Below are positions 16,824 through 25,493 of a stretch of DNA of 64,000 bases, in pieces; position 1 is the stretch's first letter, and every line of letters begins with the position of its first letter. The DNA comes from QPIN01 sp965224575 (GTDB lineage Bacteria > Pseudomonadota > Gammaproteobacteria > Methylococcales > Methylomonadaceae): NCBI GenBank assembly GCA_965224575.1, contig CBDCZQ010000006.1, positions 434,001 to 498,000 on the forward strand. Direction: 5' to 3'. The position numbers and the translations under genes were made by a program. The notes below the pieces were generated by a model. The model saw nothing but the letters and a program-made list of their open reading frames with translations. It was not told the origin of the DNA and ran no database searches.

Positions 16824-17540
16824 TTATAAAGCTAAACCACCCCCATTTTGTTTAAGCCAATTCCTTTGTTTTTGATAGGTCGGAAAATGGGCTTCAACTA
16901 ATTGCCAAAACATTGCAGAATGATTTCTCTCTTTAATGTGGCAAAGCTCATGAACCACCACATAAGCTAACACTTCTGATGGTGCAAGAATTAATAGCCA
17001 ATTAATATTTATATCGTTATGAATTCCACAACTTCCCCATCGACTCTTCTGTGTTTTTATTCTTACATTACGGGGATACAAATTATATTTATTAGCATAT
17101 AGTTTTACATAGCCTTCTACATCTATATAAGCCTGTTTTTTCATCCATTCAATTAAAGCTAATCTAATTAGATCACTATTATAATTTGATTTTGGCACAA
17201 ATATAATAAATTCATTTTTCTTATCTAACTCTATTTTTATCTTATTTGAAGACACCACTTGCTCTAGTATTATTCTTACCTGTTTACCTCTAAAAGGTAC
17301 TAAAGTCCCATTATTATAATTAACAGGTGCAATTTTTTTTATATTCTTTTTCCGTAGCTTTACCTTTTCACTGGTAACTTCAACCCATGCTTTATGATCT
17401 TTAACAAATTTATGAATTGCCTGTTCAGATACGCCTAAAGGGGCTACAACCTCAATTTTTTCTGGTGTAACAATAATTCGTGTTTTTTTTGCCCGTTGAC
17501 TACGACGAATTGTATAATTAAAATTTAGCAACCGAACCAT
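16824..17540 (-). CDS. YgjP-type (DUF45) zinc metallopeptidase
   Basis: A 238-residue cytoplasmic protein of the DUF45/WLM-SprT-like group. The zinc site is VVHELCHIKERNH at ~197-209 (HExxH with a downstream His), followed by FWQLVEAHFPTYQKQRNWLK, the family's usual end. A KSRWGSCG segment lies ~30 residues before the zinc helix, also diagnostic. It is 13 bases after lapG on the same strand and is therefore the third gene of a lapD-lapG operon. The substrate of such proteins is not established. Confidence 0.88.
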   Translation of the reverse strand: MVRLLNFNYTIRRSQRAKKTRIIVTPEKIEVVAPLGVSEQAIHKFVKDHKAWVEVTSEKVKLRKKNIKKIAPVNYNNGTLVPFRGKQVRIILEQVVSSNKIKIELDKKNEFIIFVPKSNYNSDLIRLALIEWMKKQAYIDVEGYVKLYANKYNLYPRNVRIKTQKSRWGSCGIHNDININWLLILAPSEVLAYVVVHELCHIKERNHSAMFWQLVEAHFPTYQKQRNWLKQNGGGLAL

Positions 17541-17553
17541 TCTCCCATTGGTT

Positions 17554-18249
17554 TCAAAAAGTATTGTTTAGCATTCGTTGTGTTAATTCTGTCCATAAAT
17601 TTAATTTATCTGCATTCCCCACCCTTTTCCCACTCCCTCTCGTTTTTGCAAGCCACAAACCCAAACCATTAAAACTATATACAGGCAATAAATCTGTTCG
17701 CTTGCTCGCTAATTTTATCTCAGGAATTAGATTATCCAAAACAAGGGGAACTGCTCGTGGTGAAGAATAATAGGTTAAAACCATATGCGCTTGATTTAAC
17801 TCTAATGCTTTGACATAAGTGATTCGCATCTTTTTTTCAGAAACACCTAACTCTTTTAACGTAAAGTATTTAGCAATCGAATAATCTTCACAATCCCCTT
17901 GTCCTCTAGCTAAAAACTCTAAAGGGGTTGCCCAATAATCAGCAACATTCCACAACCGAAGATCATCTACAAACTTTATTCTATAATTGAAAAAATCATT
18001 CACCTTTTTAAGTTTTTCTTGATCAGACAAACCCTTTGCTGTTTGCATTAACAACTGCCACTGCTTTACTCTTAATGGAGCTTCCTTTCCATATTTATTT
18101 TGAATTTTCAACAATAGAGCTTCACTTATCTCAATTGTTGCAGAGACTGAAAACACAGCCAACAGGCCAATCACAAATGCCTGTACCTGAATAGTTTTAA
18201 ATCTAAATAAAAAACAAAGCACTTTAAATAAAACAGGAGACTTCTTCAC
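17554..18249 (-). CDS. lapG: LapG-type periplasmic cysteine protease
   Basis: A 231-residue BTLCP (bacterial transglutaminase-like cysteine protease). An N-terminal hydrophobic segment (~20-37) directs it to the periplasm. The catalytic triad is C120 in GQGDCEDYSIAK, H155 in NQAHMVL and D172 in VLDNL. In Pseudomonas, LapG cuts the retention module of LapA to free it from the cell surface and is held inactive by c-di-GMP-bound LapD. The gene starts two bases after the lapD stop, so the pair is coupled. Its likely target is the PAAAG site in the protein encoded at 7929-10088. Confidence 0.93.
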   Translation of the reverse strand: MKKSPVLFKVLCFLFRFKTIQVQAFVIGLLAVFSVSATIEISEALLLKIQNKYGKEAPLRVKQWQLLMQTAKGLSDQEKLKKVNDFFNYRIKFVDDLRLWNVADYWATPLEFLARGQGDCEDYSIAKYFTLKELGVSEKKMRITYVKALELNQAHMVLTYYSSPRAVPLVLDNLIPEIKLASKRTDLLPVYSFNGLGLWLAKTRGSGKRVGNADKLNLWTELTQRMLNNTF

Positions 18250-18251
18250 TA

Positions 18252-20156
18252 CTACCGACTTATTCCTGTAATGCCAATATCCCTAAGACAATTAAAATCA
18301 ATTTCAGCTTGAACATTTTCAGCCAAAATACTTATATCTAATAACTCACAAATTTCTTGCATCGTTTCTATAAATGCTCTTTTTTCCTGATCCGATGAAA
18401 CATTATGCCCTAGATCTCTCGCTAACCGAATATAATCTGGTTTTAAAATCTTTGCATTTTCTGGAGATAATGACCTAATTTCAAACCGTTTGATCATCAC
18501 TTTTGCATTTAGTTGATGAACAAAATCTATAAACTCTTTATAAACTTTAACTTCTTTAGCTACCGCATAAGCAGATAAATTAAAAACAAGTTGTTGAGAA
18601 AGGGATTTATTCTCTCCTATCAGATCTGCTAGCCATGAGCGAAAAGCACTATTTTTAACAGTCCTGGTAGATAAGTTGATAGCTAAAGCATGCTGAATCT
18701 GTAATGATTTTATATGATCAATAACGGTTAATATAACGCCTTTATCCAGCTCCACAATTTTAGAAAACTTTTCTGCGATTGATATAAAAGTCGCAATCGA
18801 AACTGTTTCACCTTGTTTATCAAAAATATCCAAAAATGATTCTTTCATAATTGTTTTTTCTGTTTGAAAGCTTTCCACAGGATCAACATATCTTACGCTG
18901 TAATCATGATTATCTACTACACTAAACACCAGTGCTTTCCAGTCCGCAATATCCTTAGCCTGATCTTCATTGCTACGAATAGAATAACTGTTTTGCCCAA
19001 TAATATGAGCTTTCTCATAGGCTTCATTAGCAGCTAATAAAATACCTTCAACTGAATCCACCGGATTAAATGGAACGACGCCAATATGAGCTATATCTGG
19101 TTTTTTATATTTTTCACCAATTTCTGTAAATGAGGAGCTTAGGTTTTTTGCGATTTCCTCAACCTCTTCTGTCTTAGCATTTTTCACTAATAAAGCGAAT
19201 TCTGAACCGAAAAACCGATAAACCGAAATATCACAAGCTTCACTTGCTTTAGGTACATCAATTAGTATTTGAGCAAAATATTTTAGAAATTGATCGACTG
19301 CATCACTATCCCATTCCTTAACTAACTCATTCAACCCATCAATTTTTATGATAAAAATAAATGCATCAATATCAGATTCAAATAAATGTTTTAAATCAGT
19401 TTCAAAACTACTTTTTTTATGCAACCCAGTTAATTCATCTTGTTGAAGTTTTCTACCAATTCCCGTTAGTTTTACGTTTAGATTTGTTATTACTCCATCC
19501 ATTCTTCTTGACATCATATTCATTGACCTAGTGACATTTTTAGTCTCTGTCGTCCAAGGCAACTCATCAATTGTTTCAAATTTTCCTTTAGCAATTGCTA
19601 ATGCCATATGATCAATTTTTTTCAACGAAGATAGAGTTATTCTCAAAACAACTAATAACAATAATATAGATAAAATTAAAACCCCTAATGAATAAAAAAA
19701 ACTACTCTTTACTTGCTCATATAATTTAAGATAAGCATAGCCTGGATTTATTGTAACGTAGACCACACCACTAATATGCCAGCCTGAACTTATCTCACTT
19801 TCGGCCTTCGCCCCATGCATTTGAAAAGTGTTAACAAACCAGCCTGGGACGCCTTCAAACTCCTCATTATTTGATAATTTTACTAATGTAAGATTATCAA
19901 CATCGACCAATTTAATTTCTTGATAGTAGCCTCTATCAAAAATAGCCTTCATCGTGGTTTCAATAATAGGATCTGAGTCTACAGCCATATATGGGCTAAG
20001 AGATAAGCCTAAGGATGTTGCTGTATCTTGAGCATGTACTTCAGCCTCACCTTCCAAATAACTCTTAATATTATTTACACTCAACATAAAATTAAGACCA
20101 AAAATCAATAAAAACAATGCTGAAACAAGTATTAATAATTGTTTAAATAGTGACAT
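18252..20156 (-). CDS. lapD: LapD-type c-di-GMP receptor (degenerate GGDEF-EAL)
   Basis: A 634-residue inner-membrane protein. A transmembrane helix at ~5-25 and another at ~150-172 flank a periplasmic LapD/MoxY-type domain, followed by HAMP (~173-225). The GGDEF domain (~240-395) has FFGSEF in place of GGDEF, and the EAL domain (~410-634) lacks the catalytic ExL and metal residues, so both should be enzymatically dead. This is the LapD architecture: c-di-GMP binding in the EAL domain makes the periplasmic part sequester LapG. It is the first gene of the lapD-lapG-metallopeptidase operon. Confidence 0.92.
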   Translation of the reverse strand: MSLFKQLLILVSALFLLIFGLNFMLSVNNIKSYLEGEAEVHAQDTATSLGLSLSPYMAVDSDPIIETTMKAIFDRGYYQEIKLVDVDNLTLVKLSNNEEFEGVPGWFVNTFQMHGAKAESEISSGWHISGVVYVTINPGYAYLKLYEQVKSSFFYSLGVLILSILLLLVVLRITLSSLKKIDHMALAIAKGKFETIDELPWTTETKNVTRSMNMMSRRMDGVITNLNVKLTGIGRKLQQDELTGLHKKSSFETDLKHLFESDIDAFIFIIKIDGLNELVKEWDSDAVDQFLKYFAQILIDVPKASEACDISVYRFFGSEFALLVKNAKTEEVEEIAKNLSSSFTEIGEKYKKPDIAHIGVVPFNPVDSVEGILLAANEAYEKAHIIGQNSYSIRSNEDQAKDIADWKALVFSVVDNHDYSVRYVDPVESFQTEKTIMKESFLDIFDKQGETVSIATFISIAEKFSKIVELDKGVILTVIDHIKSLQIQHALAINLSTRTVKNSAFRSWLADLIGENKSLSQQLVFNLSAYAVAKEVKVYKEFIDFVHQLNAKVMIKRFEIRSLSPENAKILKPDYIRLARDLGHNVSSDQEKRAFIETMQEICELLDISILAENVQAEIDFNCLRDIGITGISR

Positions 20157-20189
20157 AGGGTTATTTCCTGTTTGTTACAAAGTTTTTTA

Positions 20190-20579
20190 TTATTGATTGA
20201 TCATATGAGTTGCCAACTGATCGAATGATCCTAATAAGCTTTTTTTTAAATCCGAGTTCATCGGTATTTCGTTCATTGCTTTATTCATACATATCATCCA
20301 TTGATCCTTTTCTGTTTGACCTATTACAAAAGGAAAATGCCTTCTCCTTAGCATTGGGTGCCCAAATTCTTGTATAAATAAATCAGGGCCACCCAACCAT
20401 CCAGACAAAAACTTAAATAATTTGTCTTTGGCGACAGATAGGCTTGTAGCATGAATATCTCTTACTTCTTTTGCTTCTGGTAAGGTATCCATATAAAAAT
20501 AAAATCGGTTTACTAAATATAAAACTGAGGTCTCCCCTCCTATTAATTCATAGGGAGTCATTTTTGTTTTTTCTGCCAT
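20190..20579 (-). CDS. Group II truncated haemoglobin
   Basis: A 129-residue single-domain globin of the trHbO type. The YELIGGE start, the HPMLRRRHFPF segment containing the proximal His, and the Trp in DQWMICM (position G8) are group II features. Such proteins bind oxygen or nitric oxide and are linked to respiration or NO detoxification. It sits 33 bases upstream of lapD on the same strand, so it may share that operon's transcript, although its role there is unclear. Confidence 0.92.
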   Translation of the reverse strand: MAEKTKMTPYELIGGETSVLYLVNRFYFYMDTLPEAKEVRDIHATSLSVAKDKLFKFLSGWLGGPDLFIQEFGHPMLRRRHFPFVIGQTEKDQWMICMNKAMNEIPMNSDLKKSLLGSFDQLATHMINQ

Positions 20580-20802
20580 CTTAATTAATATTTAAAGTAT
20601 ATCTATAGATAGTTGAATTTTATAATAATTTGAATCTCCTTAGCTACTAATTTTTACACAATTATGAATAGATACAATTGATACCTGATTCTATTTTTCA
20701 TTTCAGTGATTCCTTTCACACAACCAGGATAAAAACACTTACAAAACCACTGGATCTCTTGTAAGATTACATTAACTTAAATTACAGTATAGGAATTAAA
20801 TA

Positions 20803-21471
20803 ATGCGATTACACACAACAGCTTCACGTTCAGAAGCAAGTATTTTATCTACTAATAAAGTTTTAAAAAACACTTACATGTTATTAGCAGCAACTTTGCT
20901 CTTTAGTGCTGCAACTGCGGGTCTTTCAATGCATTTGAATCTTCCCCACCCTGGCTTCATAGTCACTATGGTGGTTTATTTTGGATTACTTTTTCTAACC
21001 AGCAAATTAAGTAATAGCGCTTGGGGAATATTAAGTGTTTTTGCACTAACTGGTTTTATGGGATTAACTCTCGGCCCAATTATAGGTATGTATGTTAACA
21101 ACTTTAGTAATGGCCATGAGTTAGTTATGACTGCACTAGGTGGTACTGGAGTTATTTTCCTTGGCCTTTCAGGTTATGCTCTAACAACACAAAAAGACTT
21201 TAGTTTTCTAGGTGGTTTTTTAATGGTCGGCATCCTCGTTGCTTTTTTGGCAGGTATTGGTGCATTTGTATTCAACCTCCCATCATTATCTCTAGCAGTC
21301 TCTGCAATGTTTATCCTGCTAATGTCAGCATTAATACTGTATGAAACAAGTAGTATCATTCATGGTGGTGAAACTAACTATATTATGGCTACAGTTACTT
21401 TATATATCTCAATATACAACTTGTTCACAAGCTTATTGCATATCTTAGGTATATTTGGTGGAGAAGATTAG
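20803..21471 (+). CDS. Bax inhibitor-1 / YccA family membrane protein
   Basis: A 222-residue integral membrane protein with seven hydrophobic helices from ~25 to ~218. The short soluble N-terminus followed by KNTYMLLAATLLFSA and the closing segment TLYISIYNLFTSLLHILGIF are typical of bacterial YccA/YbhL proteins of the BI-1 family. E. coli YccA modulates the FtsH protease; BI-1 homologues can be pH-sensitive calcium leaks. AGGAATTAAATA precedes the ATG. The next gene starts 42 bases later. Confidence 0.93.
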   Translation: MRLHTTASRSEASILSTNKVLKNTYMLLAATLLFSAATAGLSMHLNLPHPGFIVTMVVYFGLLFLTSKLSNSAWGILSVFALTGFMGLTLGPIIGMYVNNFSNGHELVMTALGGTGVIFLGLSGYALTTQKDFSFLGGFLMVGILVAFLAGIGAFVFNLPSLSLAVSAMFILLMSALILYETSSIIHGGETNYIMATVTLYISIYNLFTSLLHILGIFGGED

Positions 21472-21512
21472 TTTATAGTTAGCATTTTAGTGTTTAAAAA
21501 GGAGTAATATAA

Positions 21513-22118
21513 ATGAAAAGAATAATTTTACTGCTCCTTTGCCTTGCTGTTCTGACATCAAAAACATCGTACAGTCAAGAATACAAATGTAATAATGAAG
21601 GAAAGAACCCTACTTCTGTAAAAGTAAGTGATGTGATTTCTTGTTCTTTTGAGCAAGAACAAGACGCTGATATATTTTTATTGTCATCAACTAATGCTAG
21701 CCGAATTAATATTAGAGTATCTCCTCCTAGTGGCAACTGTACTGGCGTTACAGATTTTACTCCACTAATTAAAGTATATAATTCATCAAATGAGCAAATT
21801 GCTGCAAGAGGAACTAGCGGTGCTTGCAATATAGGAACAGAGAGTTTTACAACTATTGAAAATGAAACTTATTCTGTTGTTATCTCAGATAATAATCAAC
21901 AAACCCCTATTGCTTATACCATAGAGTTACAATGTTTGTCTGGTTCTTGTATCAGCTCTTCACTGGTTCAGGCAGAGGAATATACATCAAAATTTGATGG
22001 TCAACAATTAAGAATCCCTTATGTTGATGTAGATGGCTCTAATTTTTGGGCAAATTTAAAATTAATTTCCTCTTCTCCAGTTCAATTTGAACTGACTGAC
22101 CTTGGCTCAAGTGACTAA
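21513..22118 (+). CDS. Secreted protein with PPC-like domain
   Basis: A 201-residue exported protein with a signal peptide (MKRIILLLLCLAVLTSKTSYS, then QEYKC). The mature part follows the pattern of a bacterial pre-peptidase C-terminal (PPC) domain: DADIFLLSSTNASRINIRV, then PLIKVYNSSNEQIA, then ENETYSVVISDN, ending in a Y-x-IELQC strand. Six or more Cys suggest disulfides in the periplasm. GGAG precedes the ATG by a suitable distance. No protease domain is attached, and the function is unknown. Confidence 0.7.
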   Translation: MKRIILLLLCLAVLTSKTSYSQEYKCNNEGKNPTSVKVSDVISCSFEQEQDADIFLLSSTNASRINIRVSPPSGNCTGVTDFTPLIKVYNSSNEQIAARGTSGACNIGTESFTTIENETYSVVISDNNQQTPIAYTIELQCLSGSCISSSLVQAEEYTSKFDGQQLRIPYVDVDGSNFWANLKLISSSPVQFELTDLGSSD

Positions 22119-22199
22119 ACTCATTGTTTTTATAATGCTAACAATCGCATTCACGCTTGACCGTAAAAAAGGGTCAAGTGATGAGAGCATTGTTTCTAA

Positions 22200-22234
22200 A
22201 CTCCGATAACTTTTTGTTATCGGAGTTTTATTTC
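22200..22234 (+). terminator. Rho-independent terminator
   Basis: AACTCCGATAAC, a TTTTT loop, then GTTATCGGAGTT followed by TTATTT. This is a 12-pair perfect stem, placed about 80 bases after the PPC-like gene. A weaker stem (CGCTTGACC / GGTCAAGTG) lies just before it at ~22153-22179. Confidence 0.88.
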
Positions 22235-22268
22235 TACACATCATAGCTTGATCGATACTTCCTGTATT

Positions 22269-22646
22269 TCAACCATGTAATCGAATTAATAACTCAGCTT
22301 CCTCTTTACTCAATCCGCACTGTTGAATAAGCTCTTCAATATTTGCACCATGACGAACCTTCCCAATTGCACTTGAATATGGATGATTAAGCTGTTCACC
22401 ATTTTGCTCAGAATTAACTAATTTTTCAGCGAATACTTCTAATTGCTGTCCATTGTGTGATATTCGGTTATCCACAGATATCGCGGCTAAACAAATCCCT
22501 GCAATATCATTATTAATCCTCTGGACATTATTGCTAAGACAGATAAAGTTTTGCTTTAACTTTCTATGTTCTAGAATCAACCAGGCAAGGACACCAAGCA
22601 AAATAATAGTAATGACAATAGAGCTAATCAATAAAACATTAATCAT
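22269..22646 (-). CDS. DUF2802 membrane-anchored protein of the chemotaxis cluster
   Basis: A 125-residue protein with one N-terminal membrane helix (~5-25), a short coiled region, and a C-terminal helical domain ending KVRHGANIEELIQQCGLSKE, which is the DUF2802 signature. In Pseudomonas and relatives a DUF2802 gene sits directly after cheW at the end of the flagellar/chemotaxis block, as here. Its ATG overlaps the stop of the small upstream gene (TAATG). Function is not established. Confidence 0.85.
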   Translation of the reverse strand: MINVLLISSIVITIILLGVLAWLILEHRKLKQNFICLSNNVQRINNDIAGICLAAISVDNRISHNGQQLEVFAEKLVNSEQNGEQLNHPYSSAIGKVRHGANIEELIQQCGLSKEEAELLIRLHG

Positions 22647-22816
22647 TACACGATTTCATCAATATGTTGGACAGTAGAATCATTTTCGCCGTAGTTATCT
22701 TCATGATTTTTCTTTTGCTCAGAATGATTTTTCTCTGACTGTTTCTTACGCTCCCTAATGAATTTATTTGGCATATTTATAGGATAAATTCGAGAAATTG
22801 AGTGTATTTCATTCAT
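22646..22816 (-). CDS. Small basic protein upstream of DUF2802
   Basis: A 56-residue frame (start MNEIHSISRIYPINMPNKF, then a Lys/Glu/His-rich middle, end QHIDEIV). A strong ribosome site GAGAGG lies five bases before the ATG, and the stop overlaps the DUF2802 start by one base (TAATG), so it is very probably translated. It has no recognised domain. Its place between cheW and DUF2802 suggests a flagellar or chemotaxis accessory role. Confidence 0.7.
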   Translation of the reverse strand: MNEIHSISRIYPINMPNKFIRERKKQSEKNHSEQKKNHEDNYGENDSTVQHIDEIV

Positions 22817-22901
22817 AATTACCTCTCTTTTTCAATAACCCTAAAAAAATAAGCCTAACTATTCTTTAGAAACAAAGTAATATGCAACTTATTTTTCAAG
22901 A

Positions 22902-23366
22902 TTAAAACATTTCTTTTTCTTCATCACTTAGAAATTTATTTAAATCTACTAAAATTAAAAGCTCGTTCTCTGTACTCGTGACTCCTTGAATATATTTTGA
23001 TGATTCTTCATTCCCGACATTAGGAGCATTTTCCATTTCTGAAGCCCTTAACTCAACGACTTCTGCAACACTATCAACTAAAATTCCAATAATATGGTTT
23101 TCTGTTTCGATGATAACAACACGCGATGAATCATCTGTTTCTTTAGACATTAGCCCAAAACGATTGCGTGTATCAATAACGGTAACAACATTACCTCTAA
23201 GATTAATAATACCTAATACATAGGCAGGTGCTCCAGGCACGGGGGCAATTTCGGTTATTCTTAATACTTCCTGTACCTGCATAACATTGATACCGTATTT
23301 CTCATCACCTAACCTAAAAGTAACCCATTGCATAATTGGATCGTCTTGTTTATCTTCTTCACTCAT
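22902..23366 (-). CDS. cheW: Chemotaxis coupling protein CheW
   Basis: A 154-residue CheW. The segment MQWVTFRLGDEKYGINVMQV opens the first beta-barrel, followed by the VLGIINLRGNVVTVIDTR interface that contacts receptors and the CheA P5 domain. It links chemoreceptors to CheA in the polar array. It is near the end of the leftward flagellar/chemotaxis block, after parA and a short ORF. Confidence 0.96.
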   Translation of the reverse strand: MSEEDKQDDPIMQWVTFRLGDEKYGINVMQVQEVLRITEIAPVPGAPAYVLGIINLRGNVVTVIDTRNRFGLMSKETDDSSRVVIIETENHIIGILVDSVAEVVELRASEMENAPNVGNEESSKYIQGVTSTENELLILVDLNKFLSDEEKEMF

Positions 23367-23438
23367 TTCCGTTCACCAAAGTCTTAAATTATCTATTATC
23401 TATTCTAGTTGAAAGTTAAATCATTGCTGAAATTTATA

Positions 23439-23600
23439 TCAATTTTTTCTACAAGGAATTAGCCAGTCGGCATCTACAATCACTGATGGCTCTTTCTCAA
23501 CTGAATGTTCCTTAGGAATCTCATCAAGCAGAGCACTAAAATAAGTATCTAAAGCTAGTTCTTGATGAATAATTTTCTGATCATTTTTTTTATGGTTCAT
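23439..23600 (-). CDS. Short ORF in the ParP position (possible truncated ParP)
   Basis: A 53-residue frame between parA and cheW. In Vibrio and Pseudomonas this position holds ParP, a CheW-like scaffold of ~250 residues. The part HQELALDTYFSALLDEIPKE resembles the short conserved N-terminal helix of such proteins ('ALxxYLDALLxExP'), but the frame stops after CRKN and the CheW-like domain is missing. CAGG lies seven bases before the ATG. It is either a shortened ParP that kept only the ParA/array-docking part or the remnant of a deletion that fused the locus to cheW. Confidence 0.5.
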   Translation of the reverse strand: MNHKKNDQKIIHQELALDTYFSALLDEIPKEHSVEKEPSVIVDADWLIPCRKN

Positions 23601-23637
23601 TAATTTACCTGATTTTTCTAGGTTTATAGTAATCAGG

Positions 23638-24441
23638 CTAATTTATAGCCATTTCTCTTTCTACTTCAACATTTTCTTGCAGCAAAAATTCTAATAATTC
23701 TGTATAAGCCACAACAGATTTCGAATTCTGATCAACCAGAGGAGCTGGGATACCTAGATGACTAGCATCTCTTATTTTTGTATCAACAGGGATAACTGAA
23801 TCCCAAATATTTTTAGGGTATCTCTGCTGTAATAAAACCAGACTATCTTTAGCGGCTCTTGTCCGTTTATCAAACATAGTAGGGACTATAGTAAAATCTG
23901 GATGTGTTTTTCTTGATTTAAACACCATTTGCAGGGTATGAACCATCCGTTCCAACCCTTTTAGCGCAAGATGTTCGGACAAAGTTGGAATCACAATATG
24001 CTGACAAGCCGCTAAAGCATTAATCATCAAGACGCCTAACATAGGTGGGCTATCAATAATGACATAATCATAATCACCAGAGACTTTCTTTAATGCATGG
24101 GTTATAACTAACCCCATCCCGCCTAATGTAGCAACTTGTCTATCTAATGTTGCTATAGCGATAGAAGCAGGCAGTACAGATAACCCATCAAATTTTGTCT
24201 TCTGGATATAGGGTATTGGAGAAATATTTTTCTTTTTTTGTCCTGTTTCTTGAAATAGGTTATAAACACTTAACTCTAAATCATCTGGATTCAACTTAAA
24301 GTAACTGGTTAAAGAACAATGTGGATCAAGGTCTACTACTAAGGTTCTAAACCCTCGTGAAGATAACAAGCCTGCCAAGGAAACAACCGTTGTTGTTTTC
24401 CCTACGCCTCCTTTTTGATTAGATACAGCCCAGATTTTCAT
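23638..24441 (-). CDS. parA: ParA-family ATPase for chemotaxis array positioning
   Basis: A 267-residue ParA/MinD-type ATPase. The deviant Walker A KGGVGKTTTV is at ~10-19, Walker A' at VVDLDPHCSLT, and Walker B at YVIIDSPPMLG. In Vibrio and Pseudomonas the orthologue (ParC/PA1462) places chemoreceptor arrays at the cell pole through ParP and HubP; a HubP/FimV homologue is in this window. It follows motD on the same strand, with an inverted-repeat element between. Confidence 0.92.
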   Translation of the reverse strand: MKIWAVSNQKGGVGKTTTVVSLAGLLSSRGFRTLVVDLDPHCSLTSYFKLNPDDLELSVYNLFQETGQKKKNISPIPYIQKTKFDGLSVLPASIAIATLDRQVATLGGMGLVITHALKKVSGDYDYVIIDSPPMLGVLMINALAACQHIVIPTLSEHLALKGLERMVHTLQMVFKSRKTHPDFTIVPTMFDKRTRAAKDSLVLLQQRYPKNIWDSVIPVDTKIRDASHLGIPAPLVDQNSKSVVAYTELLEFLLQENVEVEREMAIN

Positions 24442-24525
24442 ACGCCCCTACATTTCAGCAGTTTTTAAGGAATGGGAATTAGATAAGGAATGAAAGATAA
24501 ATAAATTGTACATTATTGCGCAGAG

Positions 24526-24606
24526 TTTTTGTTTGTCATCGTTTGTATAGCAAAGGCGCATAGCAGGCTACGCAACTATTGCTATACAAACGATGACGGA
24601 CAAAAA
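24526..24606. repeat. Inverted-repeat element between motD and parA
   Basis: Two 28-base arms (24526-24553 and 24579-24606) pair with only two mismatches, around a 25-base loop that includes GGCGCATAGCAGGCTACGCAA. Weaker pairing extends outward on both sides. A closely related loop sequence occurs at 48293-48313 (18 of 21 bases). There is no coding capacity. In RNA it would form a strong stem between motD and parA and may separate their expression. Confidence 0.85.
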
Positions 24607-24626
24607 GGCAAGCTAGAATGTATAAG

Positions 24627-25493
24627 TTATTTATTTTCCATTCCTAAGTTGTGTATTCCTAAGTTTAATAATTCAGCTCTTTCTTTATCACTCATTCCGT
24701 ATCGTGAAAAAACTTGAGACATTAACACCAACACGACGCGCCGGTTTTTAATTCTTCCTTTCTTACTATTGTTATCGGCAACAGGATGAAATTCTCCATA
24801 GCCAATTGCAGACAATCGTTTTGGTGTAATTCCATTTTTGACAAATTCTCTCACTACCGCAGTAGCTCGCGCCGATGACAACTCCCAATTTGATGGAAAT
24901 TCTAATGTCTCAATCGACATATTGTCCGTGTGTCCCTCTATATTAATTACATTTGGCATACGCCTGACTAGATCAGCAATTTTTTTAAGAATAGGGTTTG
25001 CTTTACTTGATAATTCAGCTTCACCACTTAAAAAAAGTAGTTCACTATTCATTTCAAGCTCTATCCAAAAATCATTTCGTTTTACTTTAACTAAATCGTT
25101 TTTCACAAAGGGTTGCAAAACATCTTCAAATTGTTCTGCAATCATTTGTAACATTTTCCTTTCTTTTAATATTTCTTCACTCAGGGCCTGGTGATCATTA
25201 TTCTGTTCTTCTACAGCAACAATTGGATTATCTAAGATAATCGGCTTAATAGTTGTTGGCTCTTCTCCTACGGGCACAGGATCAACGACTTTTAATGGTT
25301 GATAATCTCCTGAAAAAGCCCCCCCTAAAGCCTCTACCAATACCTCATATTTTCCCTCATTCTCTATAGCAAGAGCATAAAGGACAACAAATAAAGCAAA
25401 TAATAAGGTAACAAAATCAGCATAAGAAACTAACCATCTCTCATGGTTATCGACTTGCTCAAAATAATTTCTCTTACGTCGATCTCTAGCCAT
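24627..25493 (-). CDS. motD: Flagellar stator protein MotD (MotB/OmpA family)
   Basis: A 288-residue stator subunit. The N-terminus has the MotB plug and single membrane helix WLVSYADFVTLLFALFVVLY with the conserved proton-path Asp (D26). The C-terminal OmpA-like peptidoglycan-binding domain carries NVINIEGHTDN and SSARATAVVREF. It anchors the motor to the cell wall. Its ATG overlaps the end of motC by 8 bases, as usual for this stator pair. Confidence 0.94.
   Translation of the reverse strand: MARDRRKRNYFEQVDNHERWLVSYADFVTLLFALFVVLYALAIENEGKYEVLVEALGGAFSGDYQPLKVVDPVPVGEEPTTIKPIILDNPIVAVEEQNNDHQALSEEILKERKMLQMIAEQFEDVLQPFVKNDLVKVKRNDFWIELEMNSELLFLSGEAELSSKANPILKKIADLVRRMPNVINIEGHTDNMSIETLEFPSNWELSSARATAVVREFVKNGITPKRLSAIGYGEFHPVADNNSKKGRIKNRRVVLVLMSQVFSRYGMSDKERAELLNLGIHNLGMENK

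Noticed and set aside
24529..24717. 62-codon plus-strand frame near the motD end
   Set aside because: It is an accidental reading through the inverted-repeat element and the antisense of motD.
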